The translations under genes and the position numbers were made by a program. DNA of 64,000 nucleotides, from assembly GCF_000190755.2 (NCBI RefSeq), contig NZ_JH109153.1:62001-126000 (forward strand), in the 5' to 3' direction. The stretch comes from Methylobacter tundripaludum SV96. GTDB taxonomy: Bacteria; Pseudomonadota; Gammaproteobacteria; Methylococcales; Methylomonadaceae. The notes under the pieces are model-generated. The model had not been told where the DNA came from. It did no database searches and worked only from the letters and a program-made list of their open reading frames with translations. Positions 1 through 10,400 of the stretch are shown in pieces; position 1 is the first letter of the stretch; the number at the start of each line of letters is the position of its first letter.

Positions 1-3000
1 TGAAACCGCGAATTTTGACTTGATGGTCGATACGGCCCAGGTAATCGATATTGCCGTCCGCCCGGTAACGCACCCAATCGCCGGTTTGGTACAGCCTGCT
101 TCCGGTTGAGCCGTAGGGATTGGGGATGAATTTTTCCGCGGTCAGCCCGGGGCGATTAAGGTAGCCGCGTCCCAAACCGATGCCGCCGATATGCAGCTCG
201 CCCGGCGTGCCGACCGCTACCGGGTTAAGCTGCCGGTCGAGGATATAGAGACAGATATTGGCTATCGGGCGGCCTATCGGAATCGCGGCTTCGACGCAGC
301 CTGGCAAACAGGCCCAATAACTGACGTCTACCGAAGCTTCGGTAGGCCCGTAAAGATTGTGCAGTTCGCACGGTAATTTTTGCTGGAAACGGGCAACCAA
401 ATCGGCCGGTAAAACTTCGCCGCTACAGACCACGCGTTTTAGCGAGGTGCAGGTTTCAACGCCCGGCGTACCGATAAAGGCGTACAGCATCGACGGCACG
501 AAATGCAGCGTGGTGATTTGCCGTCGGTTGATAATATCGATCAGCGCCGAAGCGTCCTGGTGCGCGTCCGGTTCGGCAACGATCAGCTGCGCGCCGGTCA
601 TCAACGGCCAGAAGAATTCCCAAACCGAAACGTCGAAGCTGTACGGCGTTTTTTGCAATACCCGGTCTGTTGGGTTTAGCGAGTATGCGTCCTGCATCCA
701 TTGCAGCCGGTTGAGTATGCCTTGGTGCGGCACGCCCGCGCCTTTCGGCTGTCCGGTGGAGCCGGACGTGTAGATGCAGTAGGCCAGGTTTTCAGGCATC
801 AGCAGGATGTCGGGATTTTTATCGTCGGCATCGGCGACAAGGTCCCATTCGCTATCCAGACACAGAACGGCCGCAGTACTCGCCGCAAGTTTTGCTTTGC
901 AGGATTCCTGGCTAAGCACTATCGGCGCGCCGACATCATGCAGCATGAAGTCCAGCCGGTCTTGCGGATAGCCGGGGTCGAGCGGCACATAAGCGCCTCC
1001 GGCTTTAAGGATGCCCAGCAAACCGACCACCATTTCCAGCGAACGCTCAACGCAAATGCCTACCAACACATCCGGCCCGACGCCTTTGCCTCGGAGATAA
1101 TGGGCTAACCGGTTAGCTCTGGCGTTAAGTTCTGCGTAACTTAACGTTTGTCCCTCAAAAACTATTGCCAGAGCATCCGGAGTTTTTTCCGCCTGCGCTT
1201 CGAACAGCTGATGAATGAATCGGCCCTGCGGATAGTCGACTGCCGTTGCATTCCAGTCGAGCAGGATTTGTTGCCGCTCCGCTACGCTCAGCAACGACAA
1301 TTCGGATAAACGCGTTTGCGGTTGCTCGACAAAAGCGTCAAGCAGGCCTTGCAAATGCAGCAGCATCCGTTTGACCGTTTCGGCTTCGAATCGACCGGCG
1401 GCATAGCTTATTTCCAGGCGCAGGGTTGTTCCCGGATAAGCGGATAAGGTCAACGGATAATTGGTTTGATCGACAACACTCACCGCGTCGATAGCCAAAC
1501 CGGCTAAATTTTCGGTCAAGGCCTGATCGATCGGGTAGTTCTCGAAAACCAGCAAACTTTCGAATAACGCCGTGCCGCGCGGCACCTCGGACCAGCCTTG
1601 AATTTGCGTCAGCGGCGCAAATTCATAAGCGCGCATGTCCTGGTTTTGTTCGAGGATTGCCTGCAACCCCTCCAGCACCGTGCACTCCGGCGCTATCTTG
1701 ATGCGGAGCGGCAAGGTATTGATGAACAGCCCGACCATGTCTTCAACGCCGATTAAATCAGCCGGTCTTCCCGACACCGTAACGCCGAAGGCGACATCGT
1801 TGTCGCCGCTGTAACGGCTGAGCAATACCGCCCATGCGCCTTGTACCAGCGTATTCAAGGTTAGTTGCCGCTGTTTGACGAAATTCTGTAATGCCTGGCT
1901 GTGCGCCGCCGATAAAGTCAGGCTGTGTTTGGCATAGCCGTGTTGTTGGGCGATGTTATCGATCGATTTATCGATGATTAACGGCGTCGGGGCGGTAAAG
2001 CCGCTCAGCGCCGTTCGCCAGTAAGCTTCGGCTGCCCCCATATACTGACTTTGCAACCAGCCGATATAATCGCGATAAGGCCGCACTGCCGGTAACAAGG
2101 CCGCATCCCCGCGCCGTAACGCCTCGTAGGCGGCAAATACGCCTTTTAACAGTAACGGCCCGCTCCAGCCATCCAGCAACACATGGTGATAACTCCATAA
2201 AAAATAATAGTCCTTATCCGAGCATTGCACTAAGCCCAAACGCATCAACGGCGCTCGGGTGAAATCGAAACCCTTGGCCTGATCGTCGGCCAACAGCTGC
2301 CGCCAGCGCAGCGCTTGCTGCGGCGCTGAATCGGCGCGCCAGTCGTATTCGGTAATCGGCAGTTGCGCCTGTTTGTGTACGATTTGTAACGGTTGATCCT
2401 GATGCTCAAGCTGAAACCGTGCACGCAAAACCGGGTGATGGTCAACCAGCTGCTGCCAGGCTTGTTTGAAGGCCGGAACATTGAGCTCGCCGAGCAAGCG
2501 GCAACCCAGTTGAATGCAGTAAACGCTGGGTTCGGGATCGTAAAAACTATGGAACATCAGACCGGATTGCAACGGCGCCAACGGGTAAATATCCTCAATC
2601 CGGCGCGGCTTCAAGGCCATCGCATCCAGGCCGGGTTGCGCTAAGGCGGCTAACGGAAAATCCGACGGCGTATAACCGCCGGAATCGGGCAATACGCAAT
2701 GCGCTATTAACGCTTTAAGCTGCCGCACATAATTACCGGCCAGGCTTTCAATCGTATCCTTACGATAGCGCTCCCGGCTGTATCGCCAGCTCAGCTGCAT
2801 CCGTCCCTCCGAAATAGTGCCGACGATTGCCAACTCATGAGTCCGGATACCGGCCGGATCGCAGCTCAGGCCGGTCGCTTCGCGGCTCGGTACGAACGGC
2901 GCATCGACCGCCATGACCGTATCCAGCTGGCCGAGATAGTTGAACATGATCTGCGCTTTAGGCTGCTGCGCTATAAACTCCGCATCCTGCGCAACGTAGC

Positions 3001-6000
3001 GTAATAAGCCGTAGCTCATGCCGTTGATCGGAATTGCGCGTAATTGCTCCTTCACCAATTTCAGCGCATCGCCCAACGCAGCATGGTCGGCAATGCTCAA
3101 TAACGCCGGATAAACCGTCGTAAACCAGCCCACAGTGCGGGACACATCCAGCTCGCCTACTATGTCCTCGCGGCCATGGCCTTCCAAATCGATCAACACC
3201 GATTCGCAGTACATCCAGTCGCGCAATGTCAGCGTTAACGCGGTCAGTAACACTTCATCTATTCGGGTGCGATAAGCGCCTGGAACATCCTGTAACAAGG
3301 CGCGCGTTTCGGCGTCGGTCAACATCATAGTGACTTCCTCTTCCATGGCAACCTTGTTGCCGCCTCCGGGCCGGTCTACCGGTAACACTAAAACCGGGTT
3401 GCGTCGGACATCCAGCCAATACGCTTTGTCGAGCTGCAAACCGCCGGAGCTTACTTGTTTAACGATTTGTTCCGACCACTGTTTGAAGGAGGTGGTTTTT
3501 GCCGGTAATTCCGGCGTCTGTCCCGACATCAGTTGCCGACAGGCGGCCGCCAAATCTTCCAGTAAAATCCGCCACGAAACGCCGTCGACGACTAAATGGT
3601 GAATCGCGATCAATACCCGACTGCCTTTGCCCTCGCCCAAATCGAACCACACCGCGCGCAATAAAGGCCCCTCGCTTAAATGCAACCGGGCTTGCTGAAT
3701 CGATGCCGCCGATTCGAGCAGCGTTGCTTGCCGTTCCGCCGGGACGCCGGATAAATCGATGCATTCGAAAACCACCTGCGTTTCGGCCTTAAGCATGTGT
3801 TGTTGCCACTCGCCGCTTTCCCGGCTAAAGCGCATCCGCAACGCGTCATGGTGAATCAACAACTGCTTGATGGCGCGCTCTACAATATCCGCGGTCAAGC
3901 CGGGATTGATTTCCAGAAACAACGCCTGATTCCAGTGCTGAGGATTACCCAGGTTTTGCTCAAAAAACCATTGCTGGATCGGCGTCAACGGCACCTTGCC
4001 GAACACCGGCCCTTGTTCGGCCGAAATGCGCCGACTTTGCCCGGCCGCCAACGCCAAGGCAGCGACGGTCTGGTGCTGGAATAGCAGTTTAGGGGTAATG
4101 ACAACACCGGCCTGCCGTGCGCGGCTTACGACCTGAATGCTCATAATCGAGTCGCCGCCCAATTCGAAGAAATTATCGTGCCGCCCGACCCGATCAACAG
4201 CCAGCAACTCGCGCCAAATGTCGGCCAAAATACCTTCAACCGGCGTTTGCGCGTGCTGATAGCGCGGCATCGACAGGCCGCTCCTATCCGGTTGCGGCAA
4301 ACGCTTGCGATCCAGCTTGCCGTTGGCGCTGAGCGGCATGCTTTGCAGCGTCACAAAGACGCTTGGAACCATGTATTCAGGCAACGCTTCCCTGAGCCAA
4401 GCTTTCAATAGCTCGCTGTCAGGCGAATCCTCATGGGCGGCAACCAGATAAGCGACCAGCCGCTTGTCGCCCGGCTGGTCTTCCCGTGCAATGACTGCCG
4501 TTTCTTTAATAGCTGGGTGCTCAAGCAGCCGGGTTTCGATTTCGCCCAGCTCAATCCTGAAACCGCGAATTTTGACTTGGTGATCGATTCGCCCCAAATA
4601 GTCGATGTTGCCGTCCGGCCGGTAACGAACCAAATCGCCGGTTTTGTACAGCCGACTGCCCTGTTGATCATAAGGATTGGGAATGAATTTTTCCGCCGTC
4701 AACTCAGGGCGATTGAGATAGCCGCGCGCCAAGCCGATGCCGCCGATATGCAGTTCGCCGGGCGTGCCGACCGGAACCGGGTTGAGCTGTCGGTCGAGAA
4801 TGTAGAGTGTAATATTGGCTATCGGTCGGCCTATCGGAATCGCGGTTTCTGCGATGCCCGGCAAACAGGGCCAATAACTGACGTCTACCGAGGCTTCGGT
4901 CGGGCCGTAAAGGTTGTGCAGTTCGGCCGGTAATTTTTGCTGAAAGCGCGACACCAAGTCGGCAGGCAAGGCTTCGCCGCTACAGATCACGCGTTTTAGC
5001 GAGGTGCAGTTTTCCACGCCCGGCGTGTCGATAAAGGCTTGCAGCATCGACGGCACGAAGTGAATTGTGCTGACTTGCTCGCGCATAACGGTATCGATCA
5101 GCGCCAGACTGTCCTTGTGCTCGTCGGGTTTGGCAACGACCAGTTGCGCGCCGGTCATCAACGGCCAAAAGAATTCCCAGACCGAAACATCGAAACTGTA
5201 CGGGGTCTTTTGCAAGACGCAATCGCTGTCATCCAGCCGGTATTGTTGCTGCATCCATTGCAGCCGGTTGAGTATGCCCTGGTGCGGCACGCCCGCGCCT
5301 TTCGGTTGCCCGGTGGAACCGGAGGTGTAGATGCAGTAGGCCAGATTTTCAGGCCTCAGTTTTACGCCGGGATTGGTCGCCATTTCGTGCGCAAGTTTCG
5401 GCCAGTCGCTATCCAGGCACAGCACTTTTGCCGAGCCGAAACCGTGTCTTTCCAGCAATCCCGCCTGGGTCAAAACAATCGGCGGGGCGACATCGCGCAG
5501 CATGAACTCAAGCCGGTCTTGCGGGTAGCTCGGGTCCAGCGGCAGATAAGCGCCCCCGGCTTTCAAAATCCCCAGCAAGCCGACCACCATTTCCACCGAA
5601 CGCTCGACGCAAATGCCGACCAGTACATCCGGCCCGACGCCTTTGCCCTGTAGATAATGGGCTAACTGGTTAGCCCTGGCGTTCAGTTCCGCGTAACTTT
5701 GCGTCTGCCCTTCAAAAACCGCCGCAACTGCATCCGGCGTTTTTTCCGCCTGCGCTTCGAACAGTTGATGAATGTAGTTGTCCTTCGGATAGTCGACTTC
5801 AGTCGCATTCCAGTCGAACAGAATCTGACGTGTTTCAGCCAAAGTCAGCAGCGGCAGCTCGGAAATGGGGACATCCGGGCAGTTGACGATGCTTTCCAGC
5901 AACTGCTGCAAGTGGTTTCCCATTCGAACAATAGTTGCTGCGTCGAATAAATCGGTGCTGTAATTAAAACCGCAACGCAAGGCGTCTTCCGACTTCGATA

Positions 6001-7267
6001 CATTCAAGGTCAAATCAAACTTGGCGGCCTTCATGTTGGCATCGGCCAACTTAAAATGCAGTTCCGAGATGCTTAGCGCATCCATCGGCGCGTTCTGGTA
6101 AACCAGCATCGCCTGGAACAACGGTGTCCGGTTTAGCTCCCGTTCCAGTTTCAATGCTTCGATCAAGCGCTCGAACGGCAGGTCCTGGTTGTTTTGTGCG
6201 TCGAGAGTATTTTTCCTGACCCGGTTCAGCAGTTCGATAAAGGTCGGATTGCCGGATAAATCGGTTCTCAACACCTGGGTATTGACGAAAAAGCCGATCA
6301 GGTTTTCGATGTCCCGCCGGTTGCGGTTTGCGATCGGGTAGCCGACACAGACATCGTCTTGCCCGGAACAACGCGACAACAAGACATTGAATGCGGCCAT
6401 CATCACCACGAATAACGTCGTGTCGGCCTGACGGCTTAAGCGGATCAGCGCGGCCGAGGTTTCAGGACTCAGCTCGAACTCATGGTTTGCGCCGCGATAC
6501 GACATGCCCGATGGCCTGGGCCGGTCAGTCGGCAACTCCAGCGCTGTAGGCGCGGCCTCCAGGTATTGTTTCCAAAAAGCGATTTGCTTGTCATACAGCT
6601 CGCCGCGTTGCCAAACGGCAAAATCGGCATATTGAATCGGCAACTCAGGTTCTAATGACGGATTGCCGTTTTTGAAGGCTTGGTAATAAGTGCCCACTTC
6701 CTTGATAAGCAGCCTTAGCGACCATTCATCCGAAACGATATGATGCAAGGTCATCAGCAATACATAGCGCTCGTCATCCAGCTTAACCATGACCGCCCTT
6801 AACAGCGGCGTTTGCTCAAGATCGAAAACGCGGTGCGCTTCCTGCGCTTCAAGGATTTTGAGGATGTCTTCCTGTTGAACTGCGTTCAGCGCCGTTAAAT
6901 CGATAGCGTCAACGGTTATTGCGGCCGAGTCGTCGATGACTTGCCGGGCTTCGTCTTCGATGATCCGAAACGTGGTTCTTAACGCTTCGTGGCGGCGGAC
7001 GACTTCGTTCAGCGCTTGTTCCAATACCGGTACGTTCAGGTTGCCTTGTACCTGCACCGCCCCGGCCATGTTGTAAAACGGGTTATCGGGTTCCATTTGC
7101 GCCAAAAACCATAGCCTTTCCTGCGCGAACGATAACGGGCACGGCGCAACATCCGCTCGCTTAGCAATGGACTGGTTGACGGAAACCGATCTTTCCTTAA
7201 TGCGTTTCAACAGCAGGGCTTGTTTGTCTTTAGACAGATCGGCGATTCGTGCGGTAGGGCTGGGCAT
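1..7267 (-). CDS. Non-ribosomal peptide synthetase, C-A-T-E-C-A... (partial, runs off left edge)
   Basis: Multimodular NRPS; at least 2422 residues are in the window and the frame is open to the edge. Domains in order: condensation (about 40-470, active site HHIVSDEWS near 172), adenylation A1 (about 510-1000, core YTSGSTGQPKG near 647), carrier (LGGDSIMS, pantetheine Ser1040), epimerase-type domain (about 1070-1500, HHLVVDGVSW near 1221), second condensation (HHVLLDGWS near 1693), and A2, cut just after its A8 motif (VKIRGF). Aligning the pocket with GrsA by eye gives DVWHISLVDK for A1 and DVWHVSLVDK for A2, both close to the serine code of EntF. The product segment is therefore predicted as D-Ser then Ser. 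The N-terminus (LSKDKQALLLKRIKE) looks like a docking helix. It is the last NRPS gene seen in the transcription order; termination domains must lie outside the window. The start ATG is preceded by only a weak ribosome site. Confidence 0.95.
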   Translation of the reverse strand, partial: MPSPTARIADLSKDKQALLLKRIKERSVSVNQSIAKRADVAPCPLSFAQERLWFLAQMEPDNPFYNMAGAVQVQGNLNVPVLEQALNEVVRRHEALRTTFRIIEDEARQVIDDSAAITVDAIDLTALNAVQQEDILKILEAQEAHRVFDLEQTPLLRAVMVKLDDERYVLLMTLHHIVSDEWSLRLLIKEVGTYYQAFKNGNPSLEPELPIQYADFAVWQRGELYDKQIAFWKQYLEAAPTALELPTDRPRPSGMSYRGANHEFELSPETSAALIRLSRQADTTLFVVMMAAFNVLLSRCSGQDDVCVGYPIANRNRRDIENLIGFFVNTQVLRTDLSGNPTFIELLNRVRKNTLDAQNNQDLPFERLIEALKLERELNRTPLFQAMLVYQNAPMDALSISELHFKLADANMKAAKFDLTLNVSKSEDALRCGFNYSTDLFDAATIVRMGNHLQQLLESIVNCPDVPISELPLLTLAETRQILFDWNATEVDYPKDNYIHQLFEAQAEKTPDAVAAVFEGQTQSYAELNARANQLAHYLQGKGVGPDVLVGICVERSVEMVVGLLGILKAGGAYLPLDPSYPQDRLEFMLRDVAPPIVLTQAGLLERHGFGSAKVLCLDSDWPKLAHEMATNPGVKLRPENLAYCIYTSGSTGQPKGAGVPHQGILNRLQWMQQQYRLDDSDCVLQKTPYSFDVSVWEFFWPLMTGAQLVVAKPDEHKDSLALIDTVMREQVSTIHFVPSMLQAFIDTPGVENCTSLKRVICSGEALPADLVSRFQQKLPAELHNLYGPTEASVDVSYWPCLPGIAETAIPIGRPIANITLYILDRQLNPVPVGTPGELHIGGIGLARGYLNRPELTAEKFIPNPYDQQGSRLYKTGDLVRYRPDGNIDYLGRIDHQVKIRGFRIELGEIETRLLEHPAIKETAVIAREDQPGDKRLVAYLVAAHEDSPDSELLKAWLREALPEYMVPSVFVTLQSMPLSANGKLDRKRLPQPDRSGLSMPRYQHAQTPVEGILADIWRELLAVDRVGRHDNFFELGGDSIMSIQVVSRARQAGVVITPKLLFQHQTVAALALAAGQSRRISAEQGPVFGKVPLTPIQQWFFEQNLGNPQHWNQALFLEINPGLTADIVERAIKQLLIHHDALRMRFSRESGEWQQHMLKAETQVVFECIDLSGVPAERQATLLESAASIQQARLHLSEGPLLRAVWFDLGEGKGSRVLIAIHHLVVDGVSWRILLEDLAAACRQLMSGQTPELPAKTTSFKQWSEQIVKQVSSGGLQLDKAYWLDVRRNPVLVLPVDRPGGGNKVAMEEEVTMMLTDAETRALLQDVPGAYRTRIDEVLLTALTLTLRDWMYCESVLIDLEGHGREDIVGELDVSRTVGWFTTVYPALLSIADHAALGDALKLVKEQLRAIPINGMSYGLLRYVAQDAEFIAQQPKAQIMFNYLGQLDTVMAVDAPFVPSREATGLSCDPAGIRTHELAIVGTISEGRMQLSWRYSRERYRKDTIESLAGNYVRQLKALIAHCVLPDSGGYTPSDFPLAALAQPGLDAMALKPRRIEDIYPLAPLQSGLMFHSFYDPEPSVYCIQLGCRLLGELNVPAFKQAWQQLVDHHPVLRARFQLEHQDQPLQIVHKQAQLPITEYDWRADSAPQQALRWRQLLADDQAKGFDFTRAPLMRLGLVQCSDKDYYFLWSYHHVLLDGWSGPLLLKGVFAAYEALRRGDAALLPAVRPYRDYIGWLQSQYMGAAEAYWRTALSGFTAPTPLIIDKSIDNIAQQHGYAKHSLTLSAAHSQALQNFVKQRQLTLNTLVQGAWAVLLSRYSGDNDVAFGVTVSGRPADLIGVEDMVGLFINTLPLRIKIAPECTVLEGLQAILEQNQDMRAYEFAPLTQIQGWSEVPRGTALFESLLVFENYPIDQALTENLAGLAIDAVSVVDQTNYPLTLSAYPGTTLRLEISYAAGRFEAETVKRMLLHLQGLLDAFVEQPQTRLSELSLLSVAERQQILLDWNATAVDYPQGRFIHQLFEAQAEKTPDALAIVFEGQTLSYAELNARANRLAHYLRGKGVGPDVLVGICVERSLEMVVGLLGILKAGGAYVPLDPGYPQDRLDFMLHDVGAPIVLSQESCKAKLAASTAAVLCLDSEWDLVADADDKNPDILLMPENLAYCIYTSGSTGQPKGAGVPHQGILNRLQWMQDAYSLNPTDRVLQKTPYSFDVSVWEFFWPLMTGAQLIVAEPDAHQDASALIDIINRRQITTLHFVPSMLYAFIGTPGVETCTSLKRVVCSGEVLPADLVARFQQKLPCELHNLYGPTEASVDVSYWACLPGCVEAAIPIGRPIANICLYILDRQLNPVAVGTPGELHIGGIGLGRGYLNRPGLTAEKFIPNPYGSTGSRLYQTGDWVRYRADGNIDYLGRIDHQVKIRGF

Positions 7268-7311
7268 GTTTAAAAAATCCTGATTATCAAGGTTAGTCTC
7301 GTGAAATACTC

Positions 7312-7412
7312 TGGCGGGACGGGGGTTGCAACCCCGTCCCTAACGTTTGTTGCGATGTCTGAGCTGCATGGCTCCAGATGCCGGTCTGGGCATTCGCCCC
7401 GACCGTAACGTT
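7312..7412. repeat. Divergent copy of the intergenic GCGGGACGGGG repeat
   Basis: The 168-bp space between the two NRPS genes holds a hairpin built from GGGACGGGG and CCCCGTCCC followed by TAACGTTT. The same block begins the two 115-bp repeats at 13090 and 13303. After this head the copy diverges, though it ends with the similar pairing CGACC/TAACGTTTAAAA. It may act as a transcript-end or attenuation hairpin between two genes that are needed together; that role is inferred. Confidence 0.6.
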
Positions 7413-7435
7413 TAAAATTTTTGAATGGGCAACTA

Positions 7436-10400
7436 TCACTTGCCAACCAGAAAATGACTGACTTCTTCATCCGAAAGCTGTTCGAGTTCTTTTATCAACT
7501 CGTCCAAAGAACGGTCATCGTGCTGTTGAATTTGCAGCCGGGCTATCTCGGCAGCCTGCAATTCGATGGTCGGCGATTCGAACAGCATCTTCGCCGGAAC
7601 ATCCATATTGAAAACGCATTGAATACGCGACTTGACTTGAATCGCCGCCAACGAATGTCCGCCTTGTTCGAAAAAATCAGCATCGACGCCGATTGCTTCA
7701 AGGCCCAATACTTCCCGCCAAATATCCGCCAGATCGGCCTCGATCCAATTCGACGCCGGTTTAAATGCCCGTGCTTGGGCAGCCGGTTGTTTGATGTTTA
7801 GCAATGCCAGGCGATCCCGCTTGCCGTTCGGCATTAGCGGCAATGCGTCCAAAGCGACATAGCTCGACGGCACCATATAATCCGGCAGCGTTTGCTTAAG
7901 ATAGGCCTGTAAAACGGAGGCTTCCGGCATCACGGCGGATTGCCGCCCAACCAGATAGGCAACCAGCCTTTTATTGCCGGATACTTCCTCTGTAACCAGA
8001 ACAACGGCATCCTTAATGGCAGGATGCTGGTGCAGGCGCTCTTCGATTTCGCCCAACTCGATCCGATAGCCACGAATCTTGACCTGGTTGTCGATGCGGC
8101 CCAGAAACTCAATCTCGCCGTCGGCGCGAAAGCGCGCCAAGTCGCCGGTTTTGTAAAGCCGCTCGCCGTTCGCAGCAAACGGGTTGGGCATAAACTTTTC
8201 CGCAGTCAACGCCGACTGGTTCAAATAGCCTTGCGCCAAACCGGCGCCGCCAATGCACAGTTCGCCGCTGACGCCTATCGGTACCGGCTGGCGTTGCCGG
8301 TCCAGAATATAAGTCCGCACCTTGTCGATGGCCCGGCCTATCGGCAGCGTGACGCCGGTGTCATCTGTTGTGCTGCGATAAACGCTGCTCCAAACCGTGC
8401 CTTCCGTAGGGCCGTATTCGTTGTAAAACCGGACCTCCGGCAGCTTGCGGTGATGCTCTGCGGCGATGTCGCCCGAACAAGCCTCCCCTGCAACGATAAC
8501 CTCTTGCAGGGTATTTAACTTTGGAAGATTTCCGTCATTAATAATGGCCGTATAAAACGAAGGCAGGGCCAGCAGATGCGTGACCCGGTGTTGCTTGATC
8601 AATTCGGCCAAGACGGCGGGATCGGTCAAGTCCTCCTGTTGCGGCAGGCACAAACATCCGCCTTGGCTTAGCGTCCAGAATATTCCGGCAACCGAACTGT
8701 CGAAGGCAAACGAGGACAGCAGCAAAAAGCATCCCAGCGGTTCGCGGTAATAATTCGTCCTGGCCAGTGTCGAGTGCAACAGATTTCCGTGGCTGACCGC
8801 GACGCCTTTAGGCTGCCCGGTGGAACCCGAGGTATAGATGATATAGGCGGTATTGTCCGGCGATAGCGAGCGGGACAACGTGCGCTTCGCTTGGCCTTTG
8901 GCTGAATCGTTATCCAGGCAAAGCATCTCGATGGCGCGATGCTTAAACTTATCGACTAATGCACTTTGGGTCAGTAACAACTCGATACCGGCATCGCTTA
9001 GCATAAAATCCAGCCGGTCTTCGGGATAGCTCGGGTCCAACGGAACGTAAGCGGCCCCTGCTTTGAGCACGGCCAGCAAGCCGACAATCAACTCTACGGA
9101 ACGCTCGGCGCAGACGCCAACCCGGCATTCGGGACCGATGCCCAAATCCAGCAAACGTTCGGCCCATAATGCCGCACGGCTGTTAAGTTCGCCGTAACTG
9201 ATGCGCTGACCGGCAAAAACCAGCGCCGTTTTGTCCGGCGTCAGTTGCGCCTGCTGTTCAAAAAGCCGGTGAATTAATAAACCATCCGTAGGGCGCGCCG
9301 CGCGCGCCTTGGGAGCCTGCTGAATCAAAAGGGCATCCTCTGTAAAATGCGCTGTCGAAGCCAAGGCGCGCGCGGCGCGCCCTACGCCACTCCAGTCGTC
9401 AAGCAACTGCCTGGTTTCCGCTTCAGGCAGCAGCGGCAATTGGCTCACCAGCAGTTCGGGGTTGCCGACCGCGCCTGCCAGCAGTATTTGCAAATGCCCG
9501 GCCATTCTGGCGATAGTCCCCGCGTCGAATAAATCGGTACTGTATTCGAAACTCCCCAGCAGCTTGCCGTCGCGTTCATCGACAAACAGGCTCAGGTCGA
9601 ATTGGGCTACCCGGTTATTCATGGTCAGCGGCACGGCCGAGACATCCTGCATCCGAAAATCCGCCATCGGCACATTCTGCACCGCCAGCATCACCTGGAA
9701 CAAAGGCGCATGACTGGTATTGCGAACCGGATTCAGCGCTTCCAGCAATTGGCCGAAGGACAGCCCCTGATGATCCTGATCCTGCAAGGCCTGTCCGCGC
9801 AGTTGCAACAGCAGCTCCGAAAACGGCAGCTCGGCCTCGACTTGGCAACGCAGCACCAGCGTATTGACAAAATAGCCTATCAAAGCCGCCGTCTGGCTTT
9901 GGCTGCGCCCGGCCACCGGATAACCGATGCAAATATCCTTGCTGCCGGTATAGCGGTACAGCAGCGCGTTGAACGCGGCGGCCATCACCATGAACAGCGT
10001 GACCTTGTATTGTTTGCCCAGTTGTTTCAGCGCGCGGCTCAGCTCGGCGGAAAGTTCGAAATAGTGCATGTCGCCGCGGTAGCTGGGCGTCGGCGGTCTC
10101 GGCCGGTCGGTCGGCAACGCGAGCAACGGCGACGCGCCTGTCAGTTTTTGCCGCCAGTAATCCAGATGCTTGGCCCATTTTTCCTGCTGTCCGCGTTGCC
10201 AGACGCAATAATCGCCGTATTGAATCGGCAGCTCCGGCAAGGCCGACGGCTTGCCTTGGCTGTATGCGCCGTACAATGCGGCGACTTCCTGCATCAGCAC
10301 GCCGACCGACCAGCGGTCCGAGACGATGTGATGCAAAGTCAACAGCAAGATATGCCGACGCTCGCCCAATACGGCCAGCAGCGCCCGTAGCGGCGGTTGT

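Noticed and set aside
9602-10390. Plus- and minus-strand open frames of over 260 codons within the C domain of the C-A-T NRPS
   Set aside because: Both are shadows of the condensation-domain frame; compositions rich in Arg/Gln/Ala without domain similarity.
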